A stretch of DNA of 64,000 bases from assembly GCF_029867415.1 (NCBI RefSeq), contig NC_081183.1, forward strand, positions 60,462,336-60,526,335, given 5' to 3'. The notes below the pieces were generated by a model that was not told the origin of the DNA, searched no databases, and was given only the letters and a program-made list of their open reading frames with translations. Positions 22,629 through 35,529 of this stretch are shown here, one piece after another (position 1 is the stretch's first letter; each line of letters begins with the position of its first letter). Source of the DNA: Vicia villosa. Lineage: Eukaryota; Streptophyta; Magnoliopsida; Fabales; Fabaceae. Both the position numbers and the translations under genes were made by a program.

Positions 22629-24729
22629 AGGAATTGATGATTAGACGCCTCCCTTCTGAGCTTTCCTTCTTTTTCTCTAATTTCCATTAATTTAATAGCT
22701 TTGATCGACTTTGACTTGTCCAACAAGCTAGTGATTCCCAATTTGGAAATTGTATCCCACACTATCCTCCCAACCTCCGTCTCCATGTTATCCCAGAATC
22801 TATGGTTTCCATGGTTGATATCAGACCTCTCTGTGGAATCACAACACATCACCGCTCTGCCTGAAAAGGACTCTTCACTGGAATTCAATCGCCTATCTTC
22901 AAAAGGGCTAGTCCCCTTTTCTTCGTTGTGACGCTCTTCACTTTCAATCACATGAACACACATTCGAGGTGCTTTGTGAGGACACTTGGTAGTTACACCA
23001 CTAACACCACTTTTGGGTTGAAGAATGGCAAAATAAGAAGCTTGGGGTACTTCAAAATTGTTGATGTCCTTTAACAATTTAGTCTTCTTATTTTTGGGCC
23101 TTTTTTTCTTGATCTTCAAACAAGCTTCATCAAAACTAAATGGGCCATCATCCACATGATTGCCCAACTCAGGCCCAAAACCACAATCCACCTTTTCCAA
23201 CCCCACGTGGGTCCCTTCAGGAAAAAACAAATATTCACTCACACCAAACTTGGACTTGTTCGAGCTAGAAATCAAAACCTCACAATCACTAGGTTCAATA
23301 GCCCTCAAACTCAGGTCATCGTTGACTTCCCCAAAAGAAACTTGTTTCAAACTAGCGCGTTTGTCTGCAGAAAAGTTATTTAGCAACTTTAATGAATAAT
23401 CATGCGTGCAATGCTCCTTCTCATAGACTACTATCTCCCTATCCTCCCTGATATCTTCATCCGTCCCATCATCTTCGACACTATCACCTCGAACCGCTTC
23501 AACAAAAGTCGTTTCCTCGATAACCACTATACTACATTGAACACCTCCATATTTGTGTCAACAGCTCCTTTCTCCGTCTTCCCGTCTGGAACTGAGTCTG
23601 AATCACCAAAACTGCTATCTGTATCACTAATGTGACAAGGTTTACGGTTGCCAGAAAGTAATTCTGTAGGACCCTGAGGTTCTTCCATGATTTTTATCCT
23701 GAAAACAATCCCATCAATTTGGATGTTAAGAACTTCCTCGATCACATTAGCACATCTGGTTCTGATCATGAAACGTGCCACATCCATCCTAGTGTGCTTA
23801 GACATATTGTCATCACAACAAATGAAGGAGCCGATAGTAGAAGTAAGAAACTCAAAATATCTGATATTCCAAGCCTGACAGGGAATCCCAAAAAACCTAA
23901 TCCACATTGTTCTCTCAGGATCCACGTCTATCGGTTGCCATCTTCTAACTTCTTTAAACCATTGTGCAATCCAAGACTTAGCCTCGCCGATCAAAGCCTG
24001 CAGTTCTCCATCTACCTGTTCCTCTAACAAACAAAGGTTAGCTCCCAAGGGAGTCACCTTGACGTTAAAGTATCCTTCAACATGGAAAATGTCTTGCATT
24101 CTGTACGATAATCCAGGCATAAACACCACTCCCGTGAATGCCTTATGAAACCTACCAATCTCCTCCTTCGTTAGATTGAACGTCAGATGGGCTAATGGTT
24201 GTTTCAACCCTTCAGCCAAAAAGTTGGAACCTCTGCTACCATGTAAAACCTCTGCATACGAACGATTGTTTCTGACACCAAAAGGCCTCTTCTTCACATC
24301 TTGATCCTTACGATGAACATTCTTGAAGACGCCAACTTTACTCCGAACATTCTCTCTCCTTGAATCTCTAACTTACGCTCTATGAAACCTTGGGATGTTC
24401 GCAAACAGTTTCCTTCCCTCAATGAAGGTGCTATCCCACCGAGAAGCCAACACCCTCGCGTCTTTAACGTTAAAGAACCGAACAAAACCATACTTGTTAC
24501 CTCGTTTATCCCTTTTAAATGGAATAAACACTTCATCTATATCCCCTAATTCCTTTAGCGCCCCGTACAAATCCTTTGCTCCCAAACTTTCGTCAAAAGT
24601 CGTTATGAAAAAATATATCGATTGACCTTCGTCCATTTTCCTATTTGACGATTCTGCTTCCCATTTTCCACTGTTTCTCCTCTCCCTTTGATTCCCCTTC
24701 ACCTTGGTCCATCCTGCATCGTCTTCCAC
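22625..24729 (-). pseudogene. LINE ORF1: RNA-binding protein
   Basis: Begins MEDDAGWTKVKG, the usual opening of plant L1 ORF1. An RRM-type RNA-binding domain follows at residues 35-110 (IYFFITTF as RNP2-like, KYGFVRFFNV as RNP1-like). A TAA at 24373-24375 interrupts it; the same frame continues to 23527, and after a one-base shift near 23530 the rest runs to 22625. The middle carries a plant-LINE DUF4283-like segment with W-x-R-(F/I)-x-G-IP (WIRFFGIPCQAW near 23890). ORF1 proteins coat LINE RNA. Confidence 0.85.
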
Positions 24730-24761
24730 CAGTCTATCCTGTTAAAGTTTTCTTATTTGTT

Positions 24762-25169
24762 GTTGTTGAGAGAAACATTTTAAAAGAAATTTGAGAGAGA
24801 GATATATCAGACAAGAGAAATAGACATTCTTAATCATCAACACTTGATTCACTATCTTCATTTTTTTTCTTTCTTTTGTGTTATTTACTCTTCTAATTTT
24901 TTACATGATCTCTCTTATTCTATAACAATAGATATAAAGTGATATTAGTCTGATTGTTTTATCTTTTCAAATTAATTTTTGTTTTTAAAAAAAATAAAAA
25001 TATGTAACTCAAATATTGTAACATGAGGAAAAGAACGTAACCCCATGTTAAAGTTTTTTACATACAAACTTCCTCAAAGTTCTATCTTATTTTTAACTGT
25101 TATGGTTATGGGGTAACTTTTACTTTTATTACTTCCACAATTATCCTTATAATTGTTGTTTTTATTTGT
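24762..25169. other. AT-rich spacer between the LINE and the Ogre-like block
   Basis: Non-coding, AT-rich. I see nothing diagnostic in it. Confidence 0.5.
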
Positions 25170-25745
25170 CGGCTTAATTATATTTTAGTTTTTTCCAGAT
25201 TCTCCTTGGTGCTTGGCGCATTCTCGCGAAATCATAAACAAAGTCGCCACTAATATATTTATCCCATCGAGGGAAAGGAATATCAGAAAACCTGGAATAA
25301 GGAAAGGATAAGAGAAGGTCTTGCGACCAAAGATCGGGTAAGAAGTCGGTTACGCAAGGGGAAGGTATTAGCACCCCTCACGTCTGTGGTACTCCACAGG
25401 ATCCACTTATGTTTGTTCTATTCTAAGGGTGTGTTAATCTATAAATCTAAAGCTCAATTCAAAGGGAATGCATGTAAAATAAAGAAGAAGAAACACGGGG
25501 AAAATAAGGTTTATAAATAGTTGTGCTCGCTTAGGCCCCGCGAGCTAATACCTACGTATCCTTTTCAGGAATCACTGCGCCGTAGTTTGGCTCACATGTT
25601 TTTGTTTGTTTTTGTGTTTTTTAATGGACGAAGTTACATTCACAATCTAGCATTAGGATAGCAGCTCGATGAGTGGAGTCTTATGCGTTACCTGTCTGCG
25701 ATCGAAAGGAAGCAACATATCCGATTAAGGGAAAGAATGCCCTGA

Positions 25746-25747
<2 letters not shown>

Positions 25748-25783
<36 letters not shown>
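25748..25783. repeat. (GA)18 microsatellite in LTR A
   Basis: Thirty-six bases of uninterrupted GA repeats. Confidence 0.95.
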
Positions 25784-25787
<4 letters not shown>

Positions 25788-25967
25788 ATAAGATTGGTTT
25801 GTGTTTTTTATGTAACTTCATGATGAACAAAACCCAATACAAGGCTTCGCACCACTTCGTTACTTTGTTTTACTTTGAACCTTTATTAAGTATTTTGAGT
25901 GTTTTTGATTGGTGATTTTAAGGGGAATTAATCTGCGAGTTGAATCACATAAGAGTGTATATTGGTA

Positions 25968-26122
25968 GAGAAATAGATTAGGGAATGAATCCCACTCATT
26001 TCTCTCCCACCATATAGTGATTGAGAAACAGATTAGGGAATAAATCCCACTCATTTCTCTCCCACTAAGTGATTGAGAAACAGATTAGGGAATAAATCCC
26101 ACTCATTTCTCTCTCACTTTTA
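25968..26122. repeat. Three tandem copies of a 52-55 bp unit in LTR A
   Basis: Units start GAGAAAxAGATTAGGGAAT at 25968, 26023 and 26075. Each contains AAATCCCACTCATTTCTCTC. Confidence 0.85.
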
Positions 26123-28451
26123 ATGAAGTGTGATACGCCTCTTCCTTTATTAAATGTTTTAAAGTTGAAAAGAAAAAGGAAAAGAAAACTAGCCTAAAAT
26201 GAAGTAACTAGCCTAAGTGTTTAAAAGGGAATTTCTAGATCCTAATGTTATCATGGTTTCTATCTAAAATTAGGAATTAAAGAGACATGAGAATAAAGTC
26301 ACATTAGAGGCAAAAATTGAGAATGGCGCAATGGTACAAAATCACAGATAAGCATGAAATATCAAGTCAAAAATATAGTACAAAAATGAAATAAAATACT
26401 ACTATTTTTATATGGTTTTTATGAAGGAAATTGAATTCTAATTAACCAAAAGAAGAATGAAAAGAGATAGCCTAAACTAATATTTTTATGACCATTTTTA
26501 TATGACAAAATATGTGTTAAAGTCTCAAAATTAATAGAAAAAATTATCTTTTTATTCACTAAAAAAAACATGAAAAAATCTAAGTAACCTAGAAAAAATG
26601 ATAGAACCAGGGGGTGCGAATCGAAAACAATGGTGTGATTAGCAGGCGCTGGGCCCAGGGTGTTGGCCCAGCAATGTTTTTGTTCAGATTCTATGGTCAA
26701 AAAGAAGACGGGCCTATGGGAGGTGCACTCAGTAATGGTAAGGGCGCAGGGCCCATCAAGATGTTGCTGGCCCATCAAGAATTATTGTTACAGATTTCCA
26801 AACAAGAGCAATGGGCCAAAGGGGGTGAATCTAACAATTTGGCCCAATGGTTGTAGCATTCAGATTTTTATTTCAATTCAGAATTAATAAGATTCTGTTA
26901 ATTAAGAAATTTAAATCAATTAATCAGAAATTAAACCTTATATTATACTCCAATTATACCTATTGATTAATCACATTAATAACATTAATTAAAAAAAATA
27001 ATAAAACGAAAAGGAATTAGGGTTACTCTGTGAAATGTGACGATTGGAATTCTCTGAAGCGAGGACCTCTTCTCTCTCGGGAAAACGAAAGCGGCGCACA
27101 GAATCGTCTTCTCCGATCAGTCTCTCAATCTTCTTCTCCAACGAAGCTCTCGGACTACTCCTCTCTTCGTCGTCGTGCCGATCACGGTCTCTCGTTTCGT
27201 TAGAACCTTCTCTCAATAGACTCAATCTTGCTCCCTCTCGATCTCTCTTTCTCGGCTCCGGTTCGAAACTACCGAAGATTTTCCGGTACACCTTCAACAG
27301 AGGAACTCGCTCAGATACGCCTTGGTGTCCTTTAATTCATCTTCTTTGATTCACCTTCGTGTACTTCTTTTTCGTTTTCTGATGCGTGTTATTTCACGAC
27401 TCTGTTTGCGATGTCGATTGGTGATGAACACGCTGTTGTTGCAGGTGAAGCCGGGATGTGTTATTATTGATGATGTGATGAAGGTGATGCGATGGAGGTT
27501 GAAGAAGTACTGAAGAAGCAGAGTGGTGGATGAAGGATGAAGAAAAGGAATGGTTCAAGGCAGTGAAGATGGTGATGAAGATTGAATCGAGAGAGGGGTG
27601 AAGAATGTCTTGGTGAATGATGAATTGGGAGGGAGAATGGTGAATGGAGCAGAGAGAAGAGATGAAGATGATGATGAATGAAGGTGAGAAAAAATGGTGA
27701 AGCTTGAAGGGTGAATGTGAAGAATGGTGGAGAGAAAAGTGGCTCTGCTCAGAGAAAGAATGGTCGAAGAAACCAATGATGAATGAAGGGTGGTCTGTTA
27801 TATAGAGGTTAGTTCCAACTCCAATTTCTGTTACTCTGTTAGTTTCTGTTTGGAAGTTGGAAAATTCTGTTAATAGTTTGTTAACTGTTAGAAAAAATCT
27901 GTTAGGATTCAGTTAGGTTATGAATATGGTTAGGAATTCTGTTTTAAGTTTCTTATGAGATTGTTATAATTCTGTTATTAAGCTGGCAGGTAGTTACAGT
28001 TCTGTTAAGTGGTTGTTATAGTTAGAAAAAACAGATAATTATTTAGAAATTTAGTGGGAAATGGTTGGGTCAGTTACAATACTTGAAAGGTAGTTTATGT
28101 TGTTAGAAAATGATTAGGGAATTTGCAGGACAGGTTTAAAACAGTGGGCTTGTTAGATATAGCTGTTTGTGAATGCATTGTATTGATGGTTTAACATCCT
28201 TGACAAGCAACAAACGATTGAAAGAATAACGCTTATATATTATCAATTCCACAACAACACTTTGAAGAACCTTTGAAGATGAATTAGTCTCGAAGTATAG
28301 AAACACTAAAACTTTAATAATTCAAGATCTCTGATTCCAATGTCAATGGTTGTTTAATGATGCATGATTTTATTGATGACCTAAGATGTAAATGAATGAG
28401 ATATGTAAGCCAATTAAGAATAATTAGATGGACAGATTTTAGGGTGCAACA

Positions 28452-31400
28452 GCTGCCCCTATTTAATCGTCTTAAACCTGAAGGTGAGATTGGCGCTAGC
28501 CTTTCGATCATTCAAGGTAGAAGAAGATTAAATATCAAGAGAACCTGAAAATTTGCCTGATAAAAGATGGGATTCGCTGGGGATAAAGGATGTTAATTCC
28601 ACTGGGGAAGAAAGTATCAACTCTGAGTCAAAAAAAGAAAAGTCAACTCTGGGTTGGATAAGAGGTAACACAAGATATAGGCATCAACTCGGGGTTAAGA
28701 AAGAAAGAAGATCAACTATGGACTTAACAAGGAATTGGATAATGACTATGGGTTAAAAGAAAAAAGATGAATAATTAGGAATGACCGTAACCTCTGGGTT
28801 GATTGGGAAAGGTCAAACGATAACCGTCAACTCTGGGTTGAGTGGGAAGAGAAATTATCAAGGGATAACCGTCAACTCTGGGTTGAGAGGGGAAAGGAAG
28901 GGATCAACTCTGGGTTGAAATAAGGGTAACCGTCAACTCTGGGTTAAGGGAAAGATAAAGGATAATCGTCAACTCTGGGTTGATTGGGAAAAGGGAAGGA
29001 TCAACTCTGGGTTGAATAAAAGATAACCGTCAACTCTGAGTTGAGTGAGAACAGGAAAAGTCAATTCTGGATTAAACAAAGGATGACCGTCAACTCTGGG
29101 TTGTGAGGGAAAAGAAGAAATCAATTCTGGATTGAATAAAAGATAACCGTCAACTCTGGGTTGAGAGGGAAAAAAGAGAAATCAATTCTGAATTGAATGA
29201 AAAGCGACCGTCAACTCTGGGTTGAGTGGGAAAGACAAAAGATAACTGTTAACTCTGGGTTGAGTGGGAAAAGAGATCAACAGGGAATTGAACAAGAGGT
29301 AACCGTCAACTCTGGGTTGAGTGGGGAAGAAAGAAGATAACCGTCAACTCCGGGTTGAGTGGTAAAGACAAGAGATAACCGTTAACTCTGGGTTGAGTTA
29401 GTAAAAGCAAGACATAACCGTCAACTCTGGGCTGAGTGGGAAAGAGAAAAAGATGACCGTCAACTCTGGGTTGAGTGGGAAAGGATAAAAGTTAATCGTC
29501 AACTCTGGGTTGAGTGGGAAAAGACAAATCAAAGGAAGTCAACTCTAGGTTGAACAAAAGATGACCGTCAACTCTGAGTTGAGTGGGAGAGGAGAAAAAT
29601 TAACCGTCAACTTTGGGTTGAGAGGAAAAGGAGAAAAGATGATTGTCAACTCTGGGTTGAGTGGGAAAAAAAACTATAAGGAATATCCGTCAACTCTGGG
29701 TTGAGAGGGAAAGAGAAATGATGACCTCCAACTCTGGGTTGAGTGGGAAAGGAAAATAAAAGATAATCGTCAACTCTGGGTTGAGTGGGAAAAAGAATCA
29801 ATTCTGGATTGAACAGGAGATAACCGTCAACTCTGGGTTGAAGAAAGATGAACATGATTGACTTTGGGAGATGACACCACAATGGTAACTCTGAGTGATC
29901 TAGTGGAATATTAGTCTAATGCTTGTAGGGACCTCATCTGATGAGTAACTTGGCTTATTCTTCATATACAATGTTTGATTTTTTTATGCACTTTTGGAGA
30001 TGCAATGCAATTAGTTCTATATGCAGTGTACTGATTGATTGTTCAGGGTTTCTGCTTTTGTGGAGAATAGATTAGATGGAGTTCTGAAACTCTGCTTGAG
30101 AATCAAGGTAGGGTGGATGCCCCTGCTTTATTGATGATTGGGTTATGTGGGAGAAATGCCAATGATAATGCAATGATATGTATGATTCTTGTATGACTAT
30201 GAATGGAATGATTTGTTTCCGTGATACTAGGAGTGAATGGAGGGTTCCTTGCAGGAAGGTTGTTGCTTGAAGGATAGAATTTGTGAAGGTAAGGTGTTTG
30301 GCTCGACTCCTCGACACCTGTCTCGATATCTGAAACTTGATTGAAGATGAAGAAATGAATTGTTGCTAGCTTTCCCCAGCCTTTAGGATCTCTTTAGATG
30401 GAATTCTGGTGTGCTTGAATAATGGAGATTGGCAATGGTCTTCCCTAGTGTTGATCATGGGATGAATGCCCTAGATTGACATGAACTATTTCACCAGATG
30501 GATGCTTCAGGTATTTGCTTTGTGGATGACCAACCTTTGCCTTTGTAAGATTACTCGATGGAATTCCAATGTTGAACTTTCCTTGGTATCAAGTACTTAC
30601 TTTCTGATTAGAGACAATTCTGTTTTGAAAAAGATAATGAGAATGCAATGCACATGTTAATCTCAAAAGAAAAGTTTTTATTTGTCAAAATGATGTACTG
30701 ATACTAACACAAGTGACAAGAAACATTAGGAGACAGTTTTGACATGATTTTACAATTTGTATGCTTTCGGAACGAGCCCTGCTTCAATTAGGACTTTTGA
30801 GGGTTAAACGTGGCCGGGTTCACGGTTTAAGAAACAAAGGATAAAGGCTCAAGTTCTTCTTAACCCACCCTTCTTCGTGATGTTCTCCAGTCCTACGTTC
30901 AACTAGTTCGACACGAGTGTTCGCCTTTCAGGAAGGATTGTGATGGATTGCGATCCTTTTATGGCTTTGATGGAGGTGGCAGTCACCCTTTGGTGCTTTT
31001 TGTTGATGGTCATAAAAACTTGTCCCTTGGAGGATTTTTCTTTTTCTTTGTCTTTTGCTTTCCCTAATTTTTGCCTGGACAAAAAGTTTCTTTTGATTTT
31101 GGTTTTCATTGTCCAGCGGGGTATGCCCTAATTTTTGCCTAAGTCATTTGCTTTCGAGCTTTTTTTTTGACTTAGCGGGCTATTGTTTATATATTTTTTT
31201 GATAATTTTCTTTTGCTTCTTTTTTTGTCTCGTTCGGGAACAAGTTGTAAGACTTTTTTGATTGACTTGATGAAAAGGTTGTGACTGCCTTATTCTTAGT
31301 GAATGAGAATTATCCATTGTGGATTGTGCTCTTCTTCTTTTGTTGTGATAGATGGAATATGGTTGATCCTCTGATGGAATACCTGAAAGTTGAGCGCTCG

Positions 31401-32144
31401 GTCGCACTAACTGAAGACTACCCTGCCCCCGGTTAAGATTGAGGGTTTTGTATATTTGAAAAGAAACTTCTACTCCTTAGGCTCAAAGGGGTTGACGAGG
31501 GTTTCACTCCCTTATAACTCTAGTGTTTAGGAATTGAAACAATGCCTGTACATCGTCAGCAGGATCTTTGTTTCAAAAGCATACAGTTAGTAGTTCATGT
31601 ATTTTTTATTTTCATCATTCTCCTTTTTTGGTTGCTTTAGTCAAATGAGTTGAATATCAATAAGCATAATGACAAAAATGAAATGATTTGAGAAAACCAT
31701 GTATATTACACTATTTTTATTTATTCAAACAAAATTAGTTTCTTACAATGAATAATACTTGATAACAACAAAAGTAATACAATTGAAAATGCTTGAGAAA
31801 TCTAAACAATGACAAGATTGGCCTTATTATGATGTAAATGAAATGTTCTCTGACAAACACAAAGTCTTTAGGCTCCATTGGTGGAAGGTGCCCCCATGAG
31901 GAGGCATGGGTTTGTTTGATAATAACTGATATTGTTCGTAATTCCCCCATGATTCTTTGTCTGTTGGTTATTGTCAAATATCGGTGTCAAAGAATCATCT
32001 TGCCTGGTCTGATAAAGAGGAAGAATGTAAGAGTCTTGGTAACCATGGATGCATGTGCATGGATGCAAAATGTTAATGATGATGCAAATGCAGCAGAAAT
32101 CAGGATCAAGGATCAAAGGCCTCTTGGATAACAACTTCTCATGA
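28452..32144 (-). other. 3' UTR of Ogre-like unit A
   Basis: Non-coding. Next to the LTR it reads GCTGCCCCTATTTAATCG (plus strand), the complement of a purine-rich tract that would prime plus-strand synthesis. Then comes a long tandem array (28600-29845) and, at 30765-30905 and 31430-31560, blocks clearly related to 37270-37430 and 37800-37930 of unit B. No ORF looks real. The junction with LTR B is at 32144/32145. Confidence 0.6.
28600..29845. repeat. Variable tandem array of the GTCAACTCTGGGTTGAG motif
   Basis: Roughly 35 copies of a short motif, GTCAACTCTGGGTTGAG or the variant ATCAATTCTGGATTGAA, spaced about 30-45 bp apart with purine-rich spacers. Each copy is an imperfect palindrome (TCAAC...GTTGA). 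Such hypervariable arrays are known from Ogre 3' UTRs. Confidence 0.9.
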
Positions 32145-34977
32145 TGTTGCGGATAGCAAGAGTTGCCACCGACTTTTATTTTATCCAATTTAGAAAGGCT
32201 TCAAGAACAGAAAAAGACCTTTTAAAAGACTTTGAGTTCGGGGGGTAATTTATACAAAGGGAAGGTGTAAGCACCCTTTGTATCCATGGTTATCCACGGG
32301 CTCTTAATTTCTTAGCTCACTTTTATTTTCAAAATGTTTGAAGTATAGTGTGTGAATAGTAAAAGGAATTTGAATAAGAACTTTAGCTTGTAAATAAGCG
32401 TAGTCTTTTATAATTTGATTTTGAAAAGAAGTGGGAAAAGATTTTGATTTGAATTTGAATTTGAATAGAGCAAGCAATCAGGAGCACCTACCCTAAGTTT
32501 AAAATTTATGTTCTTTTAGACTTTAATGGGAGAGGGGTATCCATACCATAAAGAGGGCAGGTAGTCCTTTCATTGGATGTAAAGGGTCATCGAGAAAAGT
32601 ATCATTTGCCATATAATTGTCCCTACCATATAGAGGGTAGGTAGTCTTTAGGGAAGGATAGAATAGTCATTCAGGCAACAGGCGAGGATACCTTAGCAAT
32701 GGGACAATCATCATTTACAAGGCAACTTTGAGGGACAAGATCATTTGATGATGAACTGAGAGTAACATTTGTTTTGCTTAGGTATCCTCAGAATCGAGGG
32801 ACTTGACTATTTCAGAATCGTAATCAAAAGGCAACAGGCAACAAGGCAACAAAAAAGGTTACCCTAAAGGTGTGTGCGTGCATCAATCACGTGGTTAATT
32901 CAGATGTTTTATCTTTTAATTAGTGAACTATGTCAATTGATCTTGCACTCCCTATTTACTAACCATGCAGTTAGTATCATGCATAAAAATAAAGTGCGGA
33001 AACATAAATCTCCTACGCTATTACAAGGCTTCGGGATGTGGGATTACAATAAAAACCTGTCGGGGGATGTGCGGAAAGTAAAGGCGGAAATTAAAAGTCC
33101 TAATTACTATTACATCCCAAAAATTGGCGACCTATACATGTTCTAGAATTTAAATAAACAAATAAATAAATAATTAGATAACAACGAACAATCATGCGAC
33201 AATCACTCGAGTTTGGAGATGAGAAGAGAATCGCGAGTTTAAATTAGAGTTTAAAAATAGGTGAAAATAATCCTAAGTCTAAATTGTCATTATTAATTTA
33301 ATTAAATTAAAGTTAATTAAAATCAAACCAAAGTTAGATTAATAAATTAATTAAAATTATTTAACTAATTATAACCTAAACCTATTTTTTTTGTATTTTT
33401 AATAATTGATTTTAATGCAAAATAATTTAAACAAATTAATAAAAAGAAAAAAAAAGAAAAAAAAGAGAGAGAATGATTTTGATAAACCTAAAAGGAACTC
33501 ATACAAGTGATTAGTTGGAATTGAAACATGCTAGAAGGTCAAACACGAAAATCCTAAAAGTTATGAACATGATGAACATAAGATGAATACTTTGGGCATT
33601 ATAAGCCTTACCTACCAGTGTATCCTTACCTTCTTGCACCTCAGGAGTGGAATGGAACAACTAGGAGGAATTGAAAGTGGTTGTGGAAGGAGTTTCTTCT
33701 TGATTGAGTTTTTTGAGTTTCTTGAAAGCTTTAGGGTTTGCTCTCTCTTCCAACTTTCGTTCCCCCCAATGCTGAGTGTATTGTAAATATATATAGGAGC
33801 ATTTAGGTCAAAAAAACTTGGCCAAATCCCACCGAATCCAATCATTGCAATTTGTTAGAAATTTGATTTGTAAAACTTACTAAATGTGTCAAATCTTAAT
33901 CTTTTCTCACCAATATCTTGTATAAATTTGGTATCAAATAATATATATTTTGATGATTGATTACGATTGAAACAAAAATGCAAATCAAATCTTTTATTTT
34001 TTCTCTTAACTATGTGATTTATATTGTATTTTTAATGAATTAAATTCAATAAAAAATAAAATATTAATCAATAATTCGTGGCTTTGGATATGAACCTCTT
34101 TGATAACGTGAGGAATAAGATTGGATCATAAAAAGTTGGGCCCATTTGCAAGAAAACTCCTTTTGGACCTTATTTACTTCACATTTTTTTACTCAAATTT
34201 GTCAAACTTTTACAAGGCATATCTCCCTCAATTTTTAAGATATGGTAGAATTCTAGAACTTTTTGGAAACCTCGAGATGTCCTCTATAAGCCACTTTGGA
34301 ACCTTTTTTGCATTTGGAGATTTTATCTTGATGATATGGGCTTTGACAAAAAATTGCTTTTGGTTGACTTTCAAAAAGGACCTATAATCCTTTGATCCGT
34401 ACCTCTCAACTGAAGCATTTCTAGCCTTGGCATGTGAGTGACAAAGTTGTAGGGAATTTGATTTCCTTCAAAATGAGCTTCGGATGGGAAATTTCTGATG
34501 TTCCATGTGAAAGTTATGGCTGGTCAAAGTTCAATTGACTTTTAGGTTAAAAAACCCTAATTTAGAAACTTTAGGTTTTGTTGATTTCTAAACTTTCCTT
34601 GATGAATCATGATCAATCCTTGATCAAATGATGAATGATACTTCAAAATTAGGATATTGTCAAAAAATCAGGAGTTTTAACTGTAATTTGACCATAGTTG
34701 ACTTTTAGGTCCAATTGGTCGACTGTTGACCATTTGAGCAGTTGACTGAGCAATCTTTGGAATTGAAGCCTAAATTTTGTCATAGAGATTCTTTGAATCA
34801 TAAGATAGGTCATGGAGTCCATTTGAGGTATCAGAAGTTGATTTCTCCTTGAGAAGATCAAAACCCTAGTTGGAGGGTTGTTGTTTGGGACAACACTCAT
34901 TCAGTCAAGTATTGAGCTTTTGGCATTTAGATGAGTTTGAATATGAAAATTTGGCGGGAAAATTTTGGGGTATGACA
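32145..34977 (-). repeat. Ogre/Tat-like LTR 'B' (2833 bp, minus sense)
   Basis: Starts TGTTGCGGATAGC and ends GGGGTATGACA on the plus strand, i.e. TGTCATACCCC...GCAACA in element sense. It carries the family block GCCACCGACTTTTATTTTATCC (32167-32188) and the GGGAAGGTGTAAGCACCC block (32260-32277), shared with 56910-57035. A TATATATATT lies on the minus strand near 33790. The 5-bp flank outside the LTR is CATGA; its partner was not found, so the other end of the element is missing. Confidence 0.7.
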
Positions 34978-35194
34978 GCTGCCCCTGTTCAATTTTCTTA
35001 AACCTGAGGATGTAGGTTGGCTGGTATGCCAGTCGGAATCTGAAGGTGGAAGAAGATTGAACACTAGAATACCTAGAAATTTAACCTTGATGATGCAAGG
35101 ATTTTTTTGGAGATAGGCTTAAAGATGCCACCAAGTTATTGAGAGAATTGATTGAGATGGGCTTAAAGATGCCATCTAGCTTGATAGACTTGAG

Positions 35195-35520
35195 AGTCAA
35201 AATACATCGTACGTTAGACTGTATCTCAAGGATATAATTAGGATGAGTCGTAAGTTAGACTGAATCCACTGTATTGATAAGTGTCAAAGTAAGCCGTACG
35301 TTAGGTTATACTTTTAGGATGAGTCATACGCTAGACTGGGTCCGGTTTGCACTGTTAAATGTTTGGAAAAGTCGTACGTTAGGCTCAAGGATGGGTCGTA
35401 CGTTAGACCGGGTCCCCTGTGTTGATAGTTGTCAGAATACACCGTACGTCAGGTTGTATCCTAGGATGAGTCGTACGTTAGACTGGATCCTTTGTGTTGA
35501 GAAGTATTTGTTGGAGATTG
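35195..35520. repeat. Tandem repeats with a TCGTACGTTAGACTG core
   Basis: About eight copies of (G/C)CGTACGTTAG(A/G)(C/T)TG-like cores in two alternating contexts, giving a higher-order period near 105 bp. Confidence 0.8.
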
Positions 35521-35529
35521 ATCGTGTTA

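Larger units (their letters stand above)
18841..24748 (-). mobile_element. Full-length L1-type LINE, decayed
   Basis: A non-LTR retrotransposon of about 5.9 kb. A 13-bp target duplication TTTCTTATTTGTT is present on both sides (18828-18840 and 24749-24761). The 3' end on the minus strand has the usual plant-L1 tail (TATATCATTGCTTATAAAAA) and the 5' end lies about 20 bp before the ORF1 start, so the copy was not 5'-truncated on insertion. ORF1 and ORF2 are both recognisable but interrupted. The 400 bp between the ORF2 end and the tail contain no gene. Confidence 0.88.
25170..28451 (-). repeat. Ogre/Tat-like LTR 'A' (minus sense)
   Basis: Taken as minus-sense because its right border complements to TGTTGCACCC, matching in place the TGTCATACCCC border of the related LTRs B and D, and because a tandem-repeat-rich 3' UTR lies on that side. 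It contains the family's GTCGCCACTAATAT and GGGGAAGGTATTAGCACCCCTC blocks near its left end (25225-25380) and a TATATA on the minus strand near 27800. The left border is uncertain. Its middle (26590-26850) matches the complement of 63000-63300. Confidence 0.6.

Noticed and set aside
26989..27349. Overlapping ORFs on both strands, arginine- and serine-rich
   Set aside because: They lie in the variable middle of an Ogre-like LTR, without domain, start context or conservation in the sister LTRs.
28600..29845. Regularly spaced short repeats with variable spacers, CRISPR-like at first glance
   Set aside because: Plant nuclear context, variable repeat sequence, short purine-rich spacers related to each other, and a location inside an LTR-element UTR; it is a minisatellite.
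25170..34977. LTRs A and B as the two LTRs of one element
   Set aside because: Their middles are too different, and each is followed on the same side by its own 3' UTR, so they are two units in series.
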